NCBI GenBank assembly: GCA_903945375.1
Contig: CAJAVP010000086.1
Span: 1-64,000 of the forward strand
DNA length: 64,000 nucleotides
Direction: 5' to 3'
Source: an uncultured Methylococcaceae bacterium
GTDB taxonomy: Bacteria > Pseudomonadota > Gammaproteobacteria > Methylococcales > Methylomonadaceae
Of the stretch, positions 40,504-49,393 are shown one piece after another (position 1 is the first letter of the stretch; each line of letters begins with the position of its first letter). The position numbers were made by a program, and so were the translations under genes. Under the pieces are notes generated by a model. That model ran no database searches, was not told where the DNA came from, and was given only the letters and a program-made list of their open reading frames with translations.

Positions 40504-40583
40504 GCGTAGGGTGGATAAGCGTAGCGTCATCCACCGATAACCCTTATTAAGTGCTTAGGCGCTATCGCTTATGCACCCTACGC
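40504..40583. repeat. Palindromic intergenic repeat, family A, copy 2
   Basis: Left arm begins GCGTAGGGTGGATAAGCG at 40504, and the right arm ends CGCTTATGCACCCTACGC at 40583. The outer arms match copy 1 (30129-30212), including the same G/C mismatch position, while the inner parts have diverged. It sits in the 122 bases between the small ORF and the DUF1640-type gene. Confidence 0.85.
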
Positions 40584-40619
40584 ACTCGACCGATTCAAAA
40601 AATAACCGGATTTAAAATC

Positions 40620-40841
40620 ATGACGACGATAACTTTTGATACTCTTAAATTTGTTCGTACCCTTAAATACGCGCAGGGGGAGTCAGAATTAGCCACCCAA
40701 ATTGATAGACATGATGTTCGTAGAGATATAACAGACCTTGAAAATCGTATGGATACGCGATTTGAGTGCATTGACGGCGAATTAAAGTTAATGCGCTGGA
40801 TGCTTGGCGTATTTTGGCTGGCGTTATTTCGCTGGTTTTAA
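40620..40841 (+). CDS. Shortened DUF1640-type coiled-coil membrane protein
   Basis: A 73-residue protein that opens with TTITFDTLKFVRTLK and then YAQGESELATQ, both typical of DUF1640 (CCDC90-like) proteins. The 15-20 residues normally between these blocks are missing, and the C-terminal membrane helix (MLGVFWLALFRWF) is short. This looks like a deletion derivative, perhaps not functional. The frame is open upstream to 40551, into the family A repeat, but that part is not similar to the family. Confidence 0.6.
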   Translation: MTTITFDTLKFVRTLKYAQGESELATQIDRHDVRRDITDLENRMDTRFECIDGELKLMRWMLGVFWLALFRWF

Positions 40842-40887
40842 AATATAAAAACCAATATCATCCCGTCGATTCATAATAAGGAATACA

Positions 40888-40961
40888 GGCTCTGCCTGCA
40901 AGTCAATACAGACAAGCAGCAACAGTAGGCGCTTTAGACGGAGCTTGCACTCCACTCGTTA
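40888..40961 (-). repeat. Dispersed repeat family B, copy 2 (one end missing)
   Basis: Reverse-orientation copy: GGCTCTGCCTGCAAGTCAAT, then CAACAGTAGGCGCTTTAGACG and GAGCTTGCACTCCACTCG. The end corresponding to 32362-32384 is absent. It lies between the DUF1640-type gene and sufT. Confidence 0.82.
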
Positions 40962-41051
40962 ATTATCAATTATTTTCCAATTAACTTTGGCCAGTGAAGC
41001 TTGAACTGGAGAAGAAGCATTCAACAGCATAGCGCCAAACGGGTTACAAAC

Positions 41052-41600
41052 TTAAAATAAGCCAAGCTGTAACTTCGCTACTTCTGACATCATCTCCCTA
41101 GACCAAGGAGGGTCTAGCACCACCTCAACATCAACCGCACTCACGCCGGGCAATGCCCGAATACTCCTTTCTACATCGCTTTGGATAACCGGCCCCATAC
41201 CACAGCCGGGGGCGGTTAAGGTCATCATCACATGCACCTCATGCTGATCGTGCTCTGTTGCCTTAACCTGACAGTGATACACCAAACCTAAATCCACAAT
41301 ATTGACGGGGATTTCAGGGTCATAAACCGTTTTCATCACTTCCCAGCAATTTTTTTCTACCGCTTCGGCATTGCTTTCCATTGCCAAGGTATTCAACTGC
41401 TGCACTTCTTTGCCAAGCGCGTCGGCATCAATACCGGCGATGCGTACCATATGACCATAACTGGTGATTACGGTGTAATTATCACCTAAAGCCTGATGTA
41501 CCGTGACCCATTCGCCCTGTCTCAACATACCGATAGCACCATCAGGAATGGTGACGATATTGACGTCTCGGGTTAAAACTATGCTTTCTCGTTCTGCCAT
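41052..41600 (-). CDS. sufT: Fe-S cluster assembly protein SufT
   Basis: A 182-residue MIP18/DUF59 protein that helps mature iron-sulfur proteins. The N-terminal half (REGSIVL-like start, YTVITSYGHMVRI) and the DUF59 core (VYDPEIPVNIVDLGLVYHC) are clear, with the conserved cysteine in TLTAPGCGMGP and VVLDPPWSREMMS. It is the last gene of the ubiG-mupP-SDR-sufT run and starts 11 bases after the SDR gene. Confidence 0.93.
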   Translation of the reverse strand: MAERESIVLTRDVNIVTIPDGAIGMLRQGEWVTVHQALGDNYTVITSYGHMVRIAGIDADALGKEVQQLNTLAMESNAEAVEKNCWEVMKTVYDPEIPVNIVDLGLVYHCQVKATEHDQHEVHVMMTLTAPGCGMGPVIQSDVERSIRALPGVSAVDVEVVLDPPWSREMMSEVAKLQLGLF

Positions 41601-41611
41601 ATCAAACTCGT

Positions 41612-42340
41612 TTATAAATGAAAAGTGCGGGCATCCACTAGCTGCCCCGTAACGCCAAGGCTTGCTGAGCCAAATAGATACACATAAGCTGCCGCAAGCG
41701 TCGCCATATCGGGTAATTTAGCTTTGTCTTCAGCCGGGTAGGCGCGTTTTCTTAAAGGCGAATCAACCGGCCCTGGAATAAGGACGTTGACTCTAACTTT
41801 GTTGGCGGCCATTAATTCTTCTGCCATAATTTTTGCCAAGCCTTCCAAAGCTATTTTGGCTACACCGTAACTGCCCATATACGCTTTGGCTTCCCGCGCT
41901 GAAGAATCGGAGGTAAACACAATCGCCGCGTGTTCACTTTTTTGTAAAACAGGTAACAGCATTCGACTTAATAAAAAGGGTGCGTTTAAATTAACATTCA
42001 ATCCATGTCCCCAATCTTTGGTCGGCACTTGGGCAATGGGTGTAAACGCTGTAAATTCAACCGCCGAATGTAGCAGGCCCTGTAAAGCTCCGTATTTGTC
42101 TTCAATGCGATCGACTAATTCCTGATAGTCGTTTTCATTAGCTCCGGCCAAATCGAATGGATACATGATGGGAGTTGGCGCTTTTGCCGCAACAATGGCA
42201 TCGTAAACGACTTCCAACTTAGCTATATTTTTGTCCAGCAAAATAATATGTGCCCCTTGTTTTGCTAAACTCAGTGCCGCTGTGCTACCTAGACCGCCAC
42301 CTGCGCCGGTGATTAAAATAACATGATTTTTTAATGACAT
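41612..42340 (-). CDS. Short-chain dehydrogenase/reductase (YciK-like)
   Basis: A 242-residue Rossmann-fold oxidoreductase. The cofactor loop ITGAGGGLGSTAAL is near the start, and the catalytic region shows SSAREAKAYMGSYGVAKIAL with the Y-x-x-x-K pair. The VLIPGPVDSPLRKRAYP segment is typical of YciK-type proteins. Its position after mupP matches the ubiG-mupP-yciK order seen in Pseudomonas. It overlaps the end of mupP by 10 bases. The substrate is unknown. Confidence 0.88.
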   Translation of the reverse strand: MSLKNHVILITGAGGGLGSTAALSLAKQGAHIILLDKNIAKLEVVYDAIVAAKAPTPIMYPFDLAGANENDYQELVDRIEDKYGALQGLLHSAVEFTAFTPIAQVPTKDWGHGLNVNLNAPFLLSRMLLPVLQKSEHAAIVFTSDSSAREAKAYMGSYGVAKIALEGLAKIMAEELMAANKVRVNVLIPGPVDSPLRKRAYPAEDKAKLPDMATLAAAYVYLFGSASLGVTGQLVDARTFHL

Positions 42341-43008
42341 AAGGCTGAATCAATCCAGTTAGCAAGGTGTTTAGGCGTTGCGATTAACGCATCCGCTCCC
42401 CAAGTTTCGGGGGTGTCTGTGGGCTTTAAGTAACCATAAAGCGCGGCTAAGGTTTTCATTTGCGCTGCTTTGCCAGCCGTAATATCGTGGCTCGCATCAC
42501 CAATATAAACACATTCCAAAGGATTAGTCTGGGCTTGTTGGCAGGCCGCCAGCATGGGTTCAACATGCGGTTTAGGATTAGCTGTCGTGTCACCACTGAT
42601 GATACACGCCGCGCGGTGAGTTAAATTGAGTGCCGCCATCAAAGGTTGCGTAAAACGTTCGCGTTTATTCGTGACAACCCCCCATTTCAAACCACGCGCA
42701 TCAAGGCTTGCCAGTAAGTCCGGAATGCCTTCAAAAAAACGACTGTATTCAGCAATATTGCGTTGATAACAATCCAACATGGTAGTCAACAGTAGGGCAC
42801 GAAGAGGTTCTGGTACCTCATCATCCAAACTTTTATCGATCATTGCCGCAGCGCCGTAAGAAATAAAGGGCTTAACCTGAGCTGGATCAGCCTTGGCAAA
42901 ACCGTGTTGCAACAAGGCAATATCTAAACAGTCGAGTAAATCTGGCGCGGTATCAACGAGTGTTCCGTCTAAATCAAATAACACACAGGATAATTTGAAA
43001 TTCATCAT
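42331..43008 (-). CDS. mupP: N-acetylmuramic acid 6-phosphate phosphatase (HAD family)
   Basis: A 225-residue HAD phosphatase with the nucleophile motif LFDLDGTLVDTAPDL (D12, D14), VVTNKRERF, and the metal-binding YIGDASHDITAGKAA. By sequence alone it could be called phosphoglycolate phosphatase (Gph). Its place between ubiG and a YciK-like SDR is the conserved mupP position, so the cell-wall recycling role is preferred. Two ATGs (43008, 43005) lie just after the ubiG stop; longer starts would overlap ubiG. The frame is open to 43104. Confidence 0.83.
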   Translation of the reverse strand: MMNFKLSCVLFDLDGTLVDTAPDLLDCLDIALLQHGFAKADPAQVKPFISYGAAAMIDKSLDDEVPEPLRALLLTTMLDCYQRNIAEYSRFFEGIPDLLASLDARGLKWGVVTNKRERFTQPLMAALNLTHRAACIISGDTTANPKPHVEPMLAACQQAQTNPLECVYIGDASHDITAGKAAQMKTLAALYGYLKPTDTPETWGADALIATPKHLANWIDSALCH

Positions 43009-43012
43009 ACAT

Positions 43013-43720
43013 TTACTCGGAACGGCGATAAGCCGCAAGATAATTGACCTTAATGTCTTTACCCAAACGAAAGCGTTTGCTAATGGGGTTGTACTCGATG
43101 CCAATCATACCTTGCAACTCTAAGCCAACCGTTCGCGCAGTTTGACTGAGTTCAGAGGGTTTGATAAAGGTTTTAAAGTCGTGCGTTCCTTTAGGTAGCA
43201 TTTGCAATAGGTGTTCCGCAGCAAGAATAGCAAAAACATAGGCTTTAGGCTGGCGATTCAGGGTTGAAAAAAACACCATTCCACCTGGTTTAACCAATTT
43301 TGCACAAGCGGCGATAATTGAGCCTGGATCTGGCACATGCTCAAGCATCTCCATGCAAGTGACATGATCGAAACTGGCTGGCTGTTGTTCTGCTAAAGCT
43401 TCTGCACTGATGTGTTGATAATGAGCGCGAATACCGGTTTCAAGTCCGTGTAAATCGGCAATATCAACCAAATCGGCACTAAGATCTATGCCCATAGCAT
43501 CCGCACCTTGCCGAGCCAATGCCTCTGTCAAAATACCGCCACCACATCCCACATCGACAATCCGCTTGCCTTCAATTTGGGCATAACGGCGAATAAACTC
43601 CAGACGTAGCGGGTTAATGTCGTGCAAGGTTTTAAATTCACCTTGTGCATCCCACCACCGCTCCGCCTTAGAGCCAAACTTGTGGATTTCGTGAGCATGT
43701 ACGTTTTCTGTTGCAGTCAT
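43013..43720 (-). CDS. ubiG: Ubiquinone biosynthesis O-methyltransferase
   Basis: A 235-residue SAM-dependent methyltransferase that performs both O-methylations in ubiquinone synthesis. SAM motif VDVGCGGGILTEALA is near 55-69, and FDHVTCMEMLEHVPDP is the second family signature. WWDAQGEFKTLHDINPLR near the start is typical of UbiG. It leads the operon with mupP, SDR and sufT. Confidence 0.95.
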   Translation of the reverse strand: MTATENVHAHEIHKFGSKAERWWDAQGEFKTLHDINPLRLEFIRRYAQIEGKRIVDVGCGGGILTEALARQGADAMGIDLSADLVDIADLHGLETGIRAHYQHISAEALAEQQPASFDHVTCMEMLEHVPDPGSIIAACAKLVKPGGMVFFSTLNRQPKAYVFAILAAEHLLQMLPKGTHDFKTFIKPSELSQTARTVGLELQGMIGIEYNPISKRFRLGKDIKVNYLAAYRRSE

Positions 43721-44135
43721 GAGTGTAGAACCATAAAAATTGATGCGTATAGTTTACTATATCGCTGGGTTATTAGTAGAGGTTTAATAGCGGTGTAAGT
43801 ATTCACCGCCCCTTTAATTTGAAGGTGCGGAATAAGTACAGAGCGGTTACTGAATGTGATTCAACGGGTAACGCGCTATTTTAACCGACATTACAGACTC
43901 TAAATTTATTTTACCGATGATAACTTATTATTTTTACACAGCCTAGGTAACGCGCATGGTGTCAAGTCATAGCGAAATCTGAATAATTACAATCACTCAT
44001 CACGTGTTTATACCGCGATGGGGTCATTCAAAAAAACACTCTAATAGCAGATGTTTAAGAAGGCTATGGTAAAGTAGGGCAATTAGGCTCACGCTGTCAC
44101 GGCAACTTCTCGTTATTTAAAGAGTAAAAAGTGTT
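43721..44135. other. Divergent gap ubiG / darP
   Basis: A 415-base AT-rich gap that holds the promoters of two divergent genes. A short hairpin (GCGGTG at 43790, CACCGC ending at 43809) is present. No repeat from families A-C, and no coding frame with recognisable content, was seen. Confidence 0.5.
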
Positions 44136-44714
44136 ATGAATGAAGAATTTGATTATGAATACGAATATGATGAAAATGGCGAAATCGTTTATTACGCGAT
44201 TCGTCCTAATAAAACTCAGCTAAAAAAAGATATTGCCGTGCTGTTTGCATTGGCTGAAAAAATGTCAACACTAACCCCCGTGCAATTATCCCGACTGGAA
44301 CTGCCTGAAAACATACTTAAGGCGGTTCTTGAGGTCTCAGGTATGCCGCATAAAGGCGCACGCAAACGCTTATTAAAATTTATCGCCGGACAATTGCATA
44401 AAATAGATGTTGATCCTATTAACGAAAAACTAGCTCGATTAGAAAATAGAAGTGCCCATGCCATTAGAGAGCATCATATTGTCGAACGCTGGCGTGATCG
44501 ACTTATTTCCGGCGGTAATGAGGCACTCGCGACATTACTAGATGAACAACCGGAAGCTGATAGACAACATTTAAGACAGTTGATCCGTAATGCACAAAAA
44601 GAGGCGGAAACCAATAAACCGCCTAAATCTTCTCGCCTTATTTACCGGTATCTCAAACAGTTATTCAATTTTGAATCAGAAGAAATAGAGGGGGAGATTA
44701 ATGATACAGAATAA
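44136..44714 (+). CDS. darP: Ribosome biogenesis factor DarP (YjgA, DUF615)
   Basis: A 192-residue protein that assists large-subunit ribosome assembly. The family pattern is clear: an acidic start, PNKTQLKKDIAVLFALAEKM, LELPENILKAV, GARKRLLKFIAGQLHKID, and the HIVERWRDRLI helix with a late HLRQLIRNAQKE. It stands alone between two long gaps. Confidence 0.9.
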   Translation: MNEEFDYEYEYDENGEIVYYAIRPNKTQLKKDIAVLFALAEKMSTLTPVQLSRLELPENILKAVLEVSGMPHKGARKRLLKFIAGQLHKIDVDPINEKLARLENRSAHAIREHHIVERWRDRLISGGNEALATLLDEQPEADRQHLRQLIRNAQKEAETNKPPKSSRLIYRYLKQLFNFESEEIEGEINDTE

Positions 44715-44821
44715 TAACGTTTACTCTTTCAACATTCGTTTTGATAACTTTTCCGGGCTACCAACGTAAAAAAGGACATAGTCAGCCATTCTCATTATCA
44801 CATTCAACGTAAATGAGGAGA

Positions 44822-44886
44822 GCAGGCCCGCAAGTCAATACAGGCAAGCACCAACAGTAGGCGCTTTAGGCGGAGCTTGCACTCCA
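44822..44886 (-). repeat. Dispersed repeat family B, copy 3 (one end missing)
   Basis: Reverse-orientation copy: GCAGGCCCGCAAGTCAATAC, then CCAACAGTAGGCGCTTTAGG and CGGAGCTTGCACTCCAC. It is truncated at the same end as copy 2. The remaining parts of the 387-base gap (44715-45101) show no gene; the ribosome-binding site GAGGA precedes the next ATG. Confidence 0.82.
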
Positions 44887-45101
44887 CAGGTCATAGTCTA
44901 TCCACGCTGTCTCGTACCGGACACTCAAACAAGGGCTTAACCTTTAACTATGTCCCGCGTTAAGTCGGTAGCCGCTTTGGGCAAATGCTCGAGTAAGGTA
45001 AAATGGCACTCAGCAATGGACTAAACCGCTATCACATAATATGGTGTTGACTCTATTGCTTATAGACACCTTGATAAAAATAACCCCAATGAGGAATTTC
45101 C

Positions 45102-45503
45102 ATGAATAAAAAATTGATTTTGGCTATTGCCCTGTTAGTTTCAAACAACGCGTTTGCTGGTGCTGATCATTATTTGTTGCGTGATGGTAATCATGTGCAG
45201 CATTTAAAAATTGCTAAGTTAGGTGATGATCTGCTGATCACGGCAGATGTCGATTTTGAGCCTAATGCCAACGAACAAAATGCCCATCCCTGTTCGGCGG
45301 ATATTAACGGTGTTGGCAAGCTGTTGGCTGAAAACGAGTTGGTTTTAAAGAAACACTCTGAGAGTGAGGCGAGCTATTGCGAGTTAAAAATCCATTTAAG
45401 CCCTAATGGTGCAAAAGTTGAGCAATCAAAAGACTGCGATAATTTTGCACCGGGTATTTGCCGTTTTGCTACTGATAGCAAAGAGATGGTGTTGGTTAAA
45501 TAG
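45102..45503 (+). CDS. Secreted protein with four cysteines (unknown)
   Basis: A 133-residue protein with a clear signal peptide (MNKKLILAIALLVSNNAFA). The mature part is about 114 residues with four cysteines (HPC, SYC, KDC, GIC), likely two disulfides, and a beta-rich pattern. GAGGA precedes the ATG. It resembles small periplasmic proteins of lysozyme-inhibitor size, but no family was recognised with confidence. Confidence 0.65.
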   Translation: MNKKLILAIALLVSNNAFAGADHYLLRDGNHVQHLKIAKLGDDLLITADVDFEPNANEQNAHPCSADINGVGKLLAENELVLKKHSESEASYCELKIHLSPNGAKVEQSKDCDNFAPGICRFATDSKEMVLVK

Positions 45504-45509
45504 GATTGT

Positions 45510-45541
45510 GCTCGTTCCTAATCGCTGCTTTAGGAACGAGC
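45510..45541. terminator. Perfect 12-bp hairpin between converging genes
   Basis: GCTCGTTCCTAA (45510-45521) pairs exactly with TTAGGAACGAGC (45530-45541) across an 8-base loop. It lies in the 48 bases between the secreted protein and fumC, so it probably ends both transcripts. A related half (GCTTAGGAATGAGC) occurs just after the response-regulator gene, near 56327. Confidence 0.7.
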
Positions 45542-45551
45542 GTAAAGGCAC

Positions 45552-47180
45552 TTATGCGCTGATGCCGCCTTGTGTTAAATGGCTGGGCTCTAGCAATTTC
45601 TCTAACTCGGTACGGCTTAAATCGGTCATTTCTGCGGCAACGTCAATAATCGGACGACCTTGTTTATAAGCGGCTTTGGCAACTTCAGCGGCTTTGGCGT
45701 AGCCGATAATGGGATTTAAGGCGGTGACTAATATAGGGTTTTTGGCGAGTGCTTGGTCTAAGTTGTCTTCTCTGACGGTAAAGCCAGCAATGGCTTTATC
45801 GGCCAGCAAATGACTGACATTGCCGAGTAAGGTGATGCTTTGCAAAATGTTGTAGGCAATGACGGGCAACATGACGTTTAATTGAAAACTGCCCGATTGT
45901 CCAGCAATCGTTATAGTGGTGTCGTTGCCGATTACTTGTGCGGCAACCATTGCGGTGGCCTCGGGAATAACGGGATTGACTTTGCCCGGCATGATGCTGC
46001 TACCGGGTTGCAAGCTGGGTAATTCAATTTCACCCAATCCCGCTAAGGGCCCTGAATTCATCCAGCGCAGGTCGTTGGCGATTTTCATCAAACTGACCGC
46101 GATAACTTTCAGTTGTCCGGATAATTCTACTATTGCATCTTGGCAGCTGAGGCTTTCAAAAAATGAGCTATTGGGCTCAAAAGCTAAGCCGGTTTGCTGG
46201 CTGAGTGCTTGAGCAAATTGCTCAGCAAACTCAGGATGTGCATTGATTCCTGTACCTACGGCTGTGCCACCTTGCGCCAGTCGATAAACTCTTGGTAAGG
46301 TGGCATTAATCCGCGCAATGCCGTTGCGGATTTGTAAGCCCCACCCGCCGAGTTCTTGGCTCATACGCACTGGCATGGCATCCATTAAATGGGTGCGTCC
46401 GGTTTTGGTGACGTGATTTAAGGCGACCGCTTTTTGTTCAATGGTTTCTGCCAGATGCAATAAGCCAGGCAGCAAGGTATCCCGACAGGCTAAGGCGGCA
46501 CTGACATGAATGGCGGTTGGAATAACATCATTGCTACTTTGTCCTTGGTTGACATGATCGTTGGCACTGACGGTTTGTCCGATCGCTTGGCTTGCCAACT
46601 GTGCAATCACTTCGTTGACGTTCATGTTGGTGCTGGTTCCAGAGCCGGTTTGAAAGACGTCTATGGGAAATTGCTCGGCGTGTTGTCCGTCAATGAGATG
46701 CTGAGCCGCATCGATAATCGCTTTGCCAAGCTTAGGTTCTAATTCCCCTAACGCCATATTAACCGTTGCCGCGACTTGTTTTAGCAAGGCGACCGTTTTG
46801 ATGAACGAGGCAGGCATGGCAATGCCGCTAATGGGGAAATTGTCTATCGCACGTTGGGTTTGTGCGGCGTACAGCGCGTTAATTGGTACGTGTAACTCGC
46901 CCATGCTGTCTTTTTCTAATCGATATTCGGTCATAATGATGTCCTGTATGAATGTGCTAATTTCGGCTAACTCAAAAGGCCAGCCTAGGTCTGTTTGGGT
47001 TTTGGGGTGAAATAATACGGGAATGCGTATGGCATATTGTGCTTGCCAATGTTCGGCCTCGGCAATATCAATCTTTTCAACTTGCACGCCGGCTTGATGA
47101 CTTATCGCTTGTGCAACAAGTGCTTCTGCTTGCTCGCACAAATGACAGGCAGCTGTCCCTAATAATAGAAAGTGATTCAT
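45552..47180 (-). CDS. fumC: Glutaredoxin-like domain fused to class II fumarase
   Basis: One open frame of 542 residues. Residues 1-80 form a glutaredoxin-like (DUF836-type) domain with a CHLC motif (C12, C15) and IRIPVLFHP. From M83 (46934) a complete class II fumarase of 460 residues follows, with [28 protein letters not shown] and [16 protein letters not shown]. Normally these are separate proteins. AGGA lies 7 bases before M83, so the fumarase may still be made alone from an internal start. The gene overlaps yqhA by four bases. The fusion could be real, or a lost stop codon between adjacent genes. Confidence 0.88.
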   Translation of the reverse strand: MNHFLLLGTAACHLCEQAEALVAQAISHQAGVQVEKIDIAEAEHWQAQYAIRIPVLFHPKTQTDLGWPFELAEISTFIQDIIMTEYRLEKDSMGELHVPINALYAAQTQRAIDNFPISGIAMPASFIKTVALLKQVAATVNMALGELEPKLGKAIIDAAQHLIDGQHAEQFPIDVFQTGSGTSTNMNVNEVIAQLASQAIGQTVSANDHVNQGQSSNDVIPTAIHVSAALACRDTLLPGLLHLAETIEQKAVALNHVTKTGRTHLMDAMPVRMSQELGGWGLQIRNGIARINATLPRVYRLAQGGTAVGTGINAHPEFAEQFAQALSQQTGLAFEPNSSFFESLSCQDAIVELSGQLKVIAVSLMKIANDLRWMNSGPLAGLGEIELPSLQPGSSIMPGKVNPVIPEATAMVAAQVIGNDTTITIAGQSGSFQLNVMLPVIAYNILQSITLLGNVSHLLADKAIAGFTVREDNLDQALAKNPILVTALNPIIGYAKAAEVAKAAYKQGRPIIDVAAEMTDLSRTELEKLLEPSHLTQGGISA

Positions 47181-47686
47181 GCGTGCTTGGTGATTTTGTC
47201 TAAGTAGCCCATGAGCAGCGCGGAGATGACTAGGGTGAGATGTATGACAACATACCAGAGTAGTTTGTCATTCTCGGTTGCGTTGATGTTCATGAAAATT
47301 TTGAGCAAATGAATGGATGAAATCGCCACAATGGAGGAGGCGACTTTAATTTTCATTGAGCCATAATCATGCGTCCCCAGCCACTCCAATTTTTCGGTTG
47401 TCTCGCCAATATCTAGACGGGATACAAAATTTTCATAACCGCTAAACATGATAAGTACAATCAGACTGCCGACTAAGGTCAGATCAATCAGGGTGAGTAA
47501 GGTGAGGATAAAATCGGTTTCGCCGATTTCAAAAAGATGGGGGATAAACTCATAAAGCTCTTGGAAGAACTTAACGAAAAGCGCCATTAATATCAGGCTC
47601 ATGCCTAAATAAATCGGTGCTAAAATCCAGCGACTAGCGTATATGAGTCGCTCCATGCTGTGTTCAATGCTTTGCTTAAAGCTCAT
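47177..47686 (-). CDS. yqhA: UPF0114 membrane protein YqhA
   Basis: A 169-residue inner-membrane protein with about four membrane segments. The start ([20 protein letters not shown]) and [10 protein letters not shown] match the UPF0114/YqhA family, whose function is unknown. GAGGGG precedes the ATG. Its stop overlaps the start of the glutaredoxin-fumarase gene. Confidence 0.9.
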   Translation of the reverse strand: MSFKQSIEHSMERLIYASRWILAPIYLGMSLILMALFVKFFQELYEFIPHLFEIGETDFILTLLTLIDLTLVGSLIVLIMFSGYENFVSRLDIGETTEKLEWLGTHDYGSMKIKVASSIVAISSIHLLKIFMNINATENDKLLWYVVIHLTLVISALLMGYLDKITKHA

Positions 47687-47710
47687 TTTTTTATCCCCTC
47701 TTTGTAATAA

Positions 47711-48661
47711 TTAGCGGCTTTTGCGTAAATTGAAGCTTTTACTCGACCTGGCTTCTGGTTTAACCGTAGCGGTAGCGGGTTTTTCTTTGGTCATTCCCGC
47801 AAATTCAAACAGTAAATCCAGTTCTGATTCAGCCAGTTCATAATGTTTGCCAGCCGGTAAATATTCAGGAAGTACAACCGGCCCATAACGGACGCGCATT
47901 AATCGACTAACAACCACATTTTGTGACTCCCATAAGCGTCTGACTAAACGATTGCGTCCTTCGCTGACTATCACGTAGTACCATTTGTTTGCGCCTTCGC
48001 CGCCGTTAAAATGGATCTCTTTGAATTTAGCTAAACCATCTTCTAATTCAACACCTTGCTGTAAGCTGGCTAAGGTCTGCTCCGGCACATCACCTAAAAT
48101 ACGGACAGCATATTCACGTTCAACTTCTGAGGAGGGGTGCATTAATCGGTTGGCTAATTCGCCGTTATTGGTCACAAGCAAAAGCCCAGAGGTATTAATA
48201 TCTAATCGCCCCACCGCAATCCAGCGCCCGACGGCTAACTCCGGTAAGCGGGAAAAAATAACCGGGCGACCTTGTGGGTCACTGCGGGTGACAATTTCAC
48301 CCGTCGGCTTATGGTAAAGCAAGACACGCGAGGTTTGACCGCTGAATTTTTCCCAATCGACTCCCCGTTCATTAATTTGCAGATAATCACCCGCTCTGAG
48401 GCGTGTGCCAAGTGTGGCTTGAACGCCGTTGACTTTGACACGACCTTCTTCCATCCAGCGTTCAATTTCTCTGCGTGAGCCCAATCCGCCTTGGGCTAAA
48501 AGCTTTTGTATTCTTACGCCAGTGGTTGCCGCATTAGTGGGCTTATCGGCGAGTAGCGCTTGAGTTATTTCTGGCGTTTGAGTCGCACTTTTAGGTTTTT
48601 TTCGTAGCGGCTTACGTTCATGAGTCGCACTGGAATTGGGGAATGGTTTTTTGTTTTTCAC
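47711..48661 (-). CDS. rluB: 23S rRNA pseudouridine(2605) synthase
   Basis: Converts U2605 of 23S rRNA to pseudouridine. The 316 residues include an N-terminal S4 domain (RIQKLLAQGGLGSRREIERW), the catalytic motif GRLDINTSGLLLVTNNG, and the NRLVRRLWES segment. About 50 basic residues precede the S4 domain and a basic tail follows. The GTG start overlaps the scpB stop (GTGA), continuing the scpA-scpB-rluB order common in proteobacteria. Confidence 0.94.
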   Translation of the reverse strand: MKNKKPFPNSSATHERKPLRKKPKSATQTPEITQALLADKPTNAATTGVRIQKLLAQGGLGSRREIERWMEEGRVKVNGVQATLGTRLRAGDYLQINERGVDWEKFSGQTSRVLLYHKPTGEIVTRSDPQGRPVIFSRLPELAVGRWIAVGRLDINTSGLLLVTNNGELANRLMHPSSEVEREYAVRILGDVPEQTLASLQQGVELEDGLAKFKEIHFNGGEGANKWYYVIVSEGRNRLVRRLWESQNVVVSRLMRVRYGPVVLPEYLPAGKHYELAESELDLLFEFAGMTKEKPATATVKPEARSSKSFNLRKSR

Positions 48662-49206
48662 TCGTTGCCTGCTAGGGTTGGGGTTTCTGCTAAAGACTCA
48701 AAACGCTGTAGCGTTGGCAGCTCATTGAGCGTGGTTAAATTAAAATAATCTAAAAATTGTTTGGTCGTGCCTAATAAAGCCGGACGACCAGGGACTTCTT
48801 TGTGCCCCACCACGCGCACCCATTCGCGCTCCAAGAGGGTTTGTATGATGCTGGAGCTAACACTTACGCCGCGTATATCTTCAATATCGCCGCGTGTTAC
48901 GGGTTGATGGTAGGCAATGATTGCCAGGGTTTCTAATAAGGCTCGGGAATATTTAGGCGGCTTTTCTGCAAAAAGTGTAGCAACCCAGTCTGAAAATTCA
49001 GCTCGGACTTGAAAACGGTAGCCGCTCGCCACTTGTTTTAGCTCAATCGGGCGTGTTTGATAATCTTCAGTAATCAAAGCAATCGCCTGTTGTATATCGT
49101 TGAGATCGGGTTTGTCAATTTCTGGAAAAATCTGCTGAATTTGTTTACACGTCATGGGTTGTTTGGCGGCAAATAAAATCGCTTCGACAATTTGCTTATA
49201 GTTCAT
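48658..49206 (-). CDS. scpB: Segregation and condensation protein B
   Basis: A partner of SMC and ScpA in chromosome condensation. From the ATG at 49206 the product has 182 residues, the normal ScpB size, with two winged-helix domains (IVEAILFAAKQPMT; LLETLAIIAYHQPVTRGDIE; VGHKEVPGRPALLGTT). GGAAGG four bases upstream supports this start. The same frame is open to 49614 and codes a proline/lysine-rich stretch overlapping the end of scpA, so a longer protein is possible (for example from ATG 49446). Confidence 0.88.
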   Translation of the reverse strand: MNYKQIVEAILFAAKQPMTCKQIQQIFPEIDKPDLNDIQQAIALITEDYQTRPIELKQVASGYRFQVRAEFSDWVATLFAEKPPKYSRALLETLAIIAYHQPVTRGDIEDIRGVSVSSSIIQTLLEREWVRVVGHKEVPGRPALLGTTKQFLDYFNLTTLNELPTLQRFESLAETPTLAGNE

Positions 49207-49393
49207 ATTGCCTTCCGTCTGCCAGGTCACGGTCGGCATCGCCGTTGCTAGGGGGTTGAGCGTTCTACGCTTTGTCCTTAATTTAGCATAAGGACGCGGC
49301 TTAACCGGTGTCGTTAAAACAGGTTCAGTAATTGCCAGCGCTTCTTTAATGGGGGCGGGCGTAATGATTTTCGGCTGTGCATCGGCTTTGGGT

